Below are positions 61,904 through 64,000 of a stretch of 64,000 nucleotides of DNA, in pieces. The DNA is from DATKFM01 sp963851215. GTDB taxonomy: Bacteria; Pseudomonadota; Alphaproteobacteria; Dongiales; Dongiaceae. Each line of letters starts with the position of its first letter. The stretch's first letter is position 1. The stretch spans positions 310,001 to 374,000 of the forward strand of contig CAWKOG010000017.1 of assembly GCA_963851215.1 (NCBI GenBank), written 5' to 3'. The notes under the pieces were generated by a model. It saw nothing but the letters and a program-made list of their open reading frames with translations. It made no database searches and was not told where the DNA came from. The position numbers and the translations under genes are program-made.

Positions 61904-64000
61904 CGCGGCCCAGAAAAGGTCTCCCGATATCGGGACACCGCCCGCGACCGGCGCATGGCCTGCGGAACCCTATCTCGGCATGAATTTCTACACAGCGGCC
62001 GAAGCACCCCTGTTTGGAGAGCGCGATCAGGAGATAGAGCAATGCGCGGCGCTGGTTGGTGAGTTCTCGACTCGATTACTCGTCCTGCAAGGGAAAAGCG
62101 GTACGGGGAAATCCTCATTCCTGCGGGCCGGCCTGATCCCAAAGCTGGAGCAGCAGGGCTCTCCTTTCTACTTCCTGCGAGCGGAGAAAGGAAACGCCGA
62201 GCCCACTTTCGTTCGGTGCACGGACGATCCCGTGAGCCGAATCCACGCGCTTCTGGTGTCCGCGCTCGAGAACGATCCACAGCTCGGACGGCTTCCCATC
62301 GGCTTCCGGCAAGCAGTCGGAGAATTGCTCGCATCCGCGGCGTCAGACGATCGAGTTGATACAGCGGCCGCCATCCTCAAGGTACTCGCCGTGCTTTCAG
62401 AAGGTCTGCCGCAAACGCTGGTGCTGATCATCGATCAAAGCGAGGAAATACTGACCCTGCAGACATCGCGCGATCCGAACAACCGGCGCAAGGCGTTCTT
62501 CTATCTGCTCGAGGAACTTTGCCTGCGCAGTCTTGACGTCAGGGTCATTGTTGCGCTTCGAACCGAGTTCTGCGGCCGTTTCTATGACGCCTTTGGCATC
62601 AATCCCAGCCTCAGGGTCACATCGGACGTGCGCGCCGGTCTCGAGCAATTCATGCTCGGCGCATTGCCGCGGGAAGGAATTGTCGCGGCGATCCTGCGGC
62701 CAACGCTGGCGACACCGATCGAAGGCTATGGCGTCCCGCGGGAACAATACCGATTCAAGTACGGCGAAGGCGTGGCCGAACACATCGCGGAGGATCTGCT
62801 CAGCCATTGCGGCGACTCCAGCACATTGCCGGTCCTGCAAATCGCCTGCAAGGCGCTCCACAATCAAGTGGTCATCGGGAAGAAATGCCCGAAGATCACG
62901 ATCGAACACTACAAAGCCCTTGGGGGCGTCAAAGGGCGAGTCGACGCATATATCGACGACGTCTTACGGGGTGCGCTGCAGGAAACCGGCGCAACTTCAG
63001 TGAGTTCCCGCCGACCTCGTTCGCTGGCGCCGGGTATTGGCAACATTGGCCGCGCGGCAAGAGGGGAATGCCGTAACCACCCTGATTCGCGCGGAGCACG
63101 ACATCGTCAACGAGGCGGACCGGCAAGAGCTCCGCGGCGACATTCCAAGGATCTTGAAAACACTTGCCAAGCACAAGTGGCGGCTTTTGAGATCCGTCAT
63201 AGGCGGTACAAACGGGGCAGCCCGTCAGTACAGCCTCGGTCACGATGCGCTTGCTGTTGCGTTACTCAAATGGGACGAGGCGCAGCAGGGCCTTGAAAGC
63301 GCAGAGAGGGAACGCCTCGGCGCGCGCCGGAAGCTGCAAACCTATTCTCTCGCGTTCCTCTGCTTGTTGCTGTTTATCGTTGGCTCCCTGCTTTGGAAAG
63401 AAGGCACGCAGACGGTCGACCGGAGTGAAAGGCTGATCGAGTTCTCGAATGTCGAACAGGGCGGCAATTTCAGACTGAGGATACAGCTGCTGCTGAGCGC
63501 GCTGGCTCTTTCAGATGGGCTTTGGAGCCCATTCATAGATGGCGAGAGAGCCCGCAGCGAACTGATCGCCGCCCTTGCGGTTTCGCCCATCCTTGCCGGC
63601 CAGGGAGTAGCGGTCGGGCTGAATGACGAGGGAACCAGGATTGCGGTACTTCGAGACGAGTCGGCGTTCGTTGTCGATCTTGAACGTGACAACAAGGAAG
63701 AAGTATCGACCTTCAAATTTGTGCCTGGCGAGGTTCTCGAAGCATTCAGGCAGCACCTGCCTGCAATCGGCTTTGTCTCCGGCATGGCGGCGCCGGTTGT
63801 ATACGATGCGGGATATCTGTACTGGAACTCCGGTACGGCGGGATCAACGCAAATCCAGGAACTTTCACAGGACATCAGAGAGTTCTCAGAATCTGGGATT
63901 TTCGCCTGTGGGGTTTGCATCCGGCTTTGTGCAAGTGCTGATCTCCAATCGCCCCAATGAGACTGAGAATTGGATCAAGGTCCTCCGCGTAACGCCTCAA
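61893..64000 (+). CDS. nSTAND NTPase with C-terminal propeller-like region, frameshifted and incomplete
   Basis: The protein begins at ATG 61893 inside the CHAT gene end. The P-loop NTPase has FGERDQEIEQ (nSTAND1 start), Walker A GKSGTGKSS at residues 67-75 and Walker B LVLIIDQSEE (D181-E185), then a helical arm (VDAYIDDVL). One extra base near 62998 breaks the frame; the other side resumes as ADLVRWRRVLATLAARQEGN and YSLGHDALAVALLKW, followed by a membrane-like helix SLAFLCLLLFIVGSLL and a beta-rich, propeller-like sensor. A second extra G in GGGG at 63910-63913 breaks it again; corrected, the frame is open to the window end. Function: presumed switch that activates the CHAT protease. Confidence 0.83.

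Overview
The window is about 64 kb of high-GC DNA from a methylotrophic alphaproteobacterium. The diagnostic content is a complete PQQ biosynthesis operon (pqqABCDE), a lanthanide-type XoxF methanol dehydrogenase with its cytochrome XoxG and binding protein XoxJ, and an almost complete tetrahydromethanopterin (H4MPT) and methanofuran-type formaldehyde oxidation locus (fae, mtdB, mch, fhcBADC plus cofactor-synthesis genes). No mxaF-type dehydrogenase, tRNA, rRNA, CRISPR array or insertion sequence was seen.

Layout: (1) 1-9682, a giant type-I-secreted adhesin running in from the left, with eleven 324-bp VCBS repeats, a von Willebrand A domain and a frameshift-riddled RTX tail. (2) 9714-24867, the quinoprotein region: pqqE/D/C/B/A, then the accessory genes that travel with PQQ-dependent alcohol dehydrogenases (CXXCW rhodanese-like protein, ABC permease and ATPase, cupredoxin-like protein, beta-propeller, ABC binding protein), a NitT/TauT-like ABC transporter, and xoxJ-xoxG-xoxF with a clear terminator after xoxF. 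(3) 25290-29646, secreted accessory proteins: pentapeptide-repeat protein, quinoprotein-relay metallo-hydrolase, SoxYZ-like carrier and unknowns. (4) 29762-52985, the C1 and pterin block: FolB-like, MfnE-like, DmrB-like flavoprotein, DHPS-like, DUF447, MfnB, MfnF-like, ATP-grasp ligases, HisA-like, Fae, CitG-like, RimK-like ligase, Mch, MtdB, MptG, a pterin dehydratase, FhcBADC, then PabA, PabB and FolP. (5) 53179-57309, a glycine-betaine/proline ABC transporter with a double-length permease. (6) 57387-64000, an accessory region: a small basic protein, a TolQ/TolR-like four-gene membrane module with no recognised function, and a CHAT protease paired with a STAND NTPase that leaves the window on the right.

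How it works together: XoxF (PQQ plus lanthanide) oxidises methanol in the periplasm and passes electrons to XoxG. Formaldehyde or downstream C1 units are captured by Fae on H4MPT, oxidised by MtdB and Mch, moved to the methanofuran analogue by FhcD and released as formate by FhcABC. The nearby folate-type enzymes (FolB, PabAB, FolP, MptG, DmrB-like, ligases) plausibly supply these dedicated cofactors.

A quality warning applies to the whole window. At least five well conserved genes (pqqC, the CXXCW gene, two ABC transporter genes and the STAND gene) carry single-base frameshifts whose removal restores a normal protein, and the RTX tail has several more. This pattern points to indel errors in the sequence rather than to gene decay. 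The two parts most worth following as possible undescribed biology are the TolQ/TolR-like module (58271-60280) and the CHAT-STAND pair (60785-64000).
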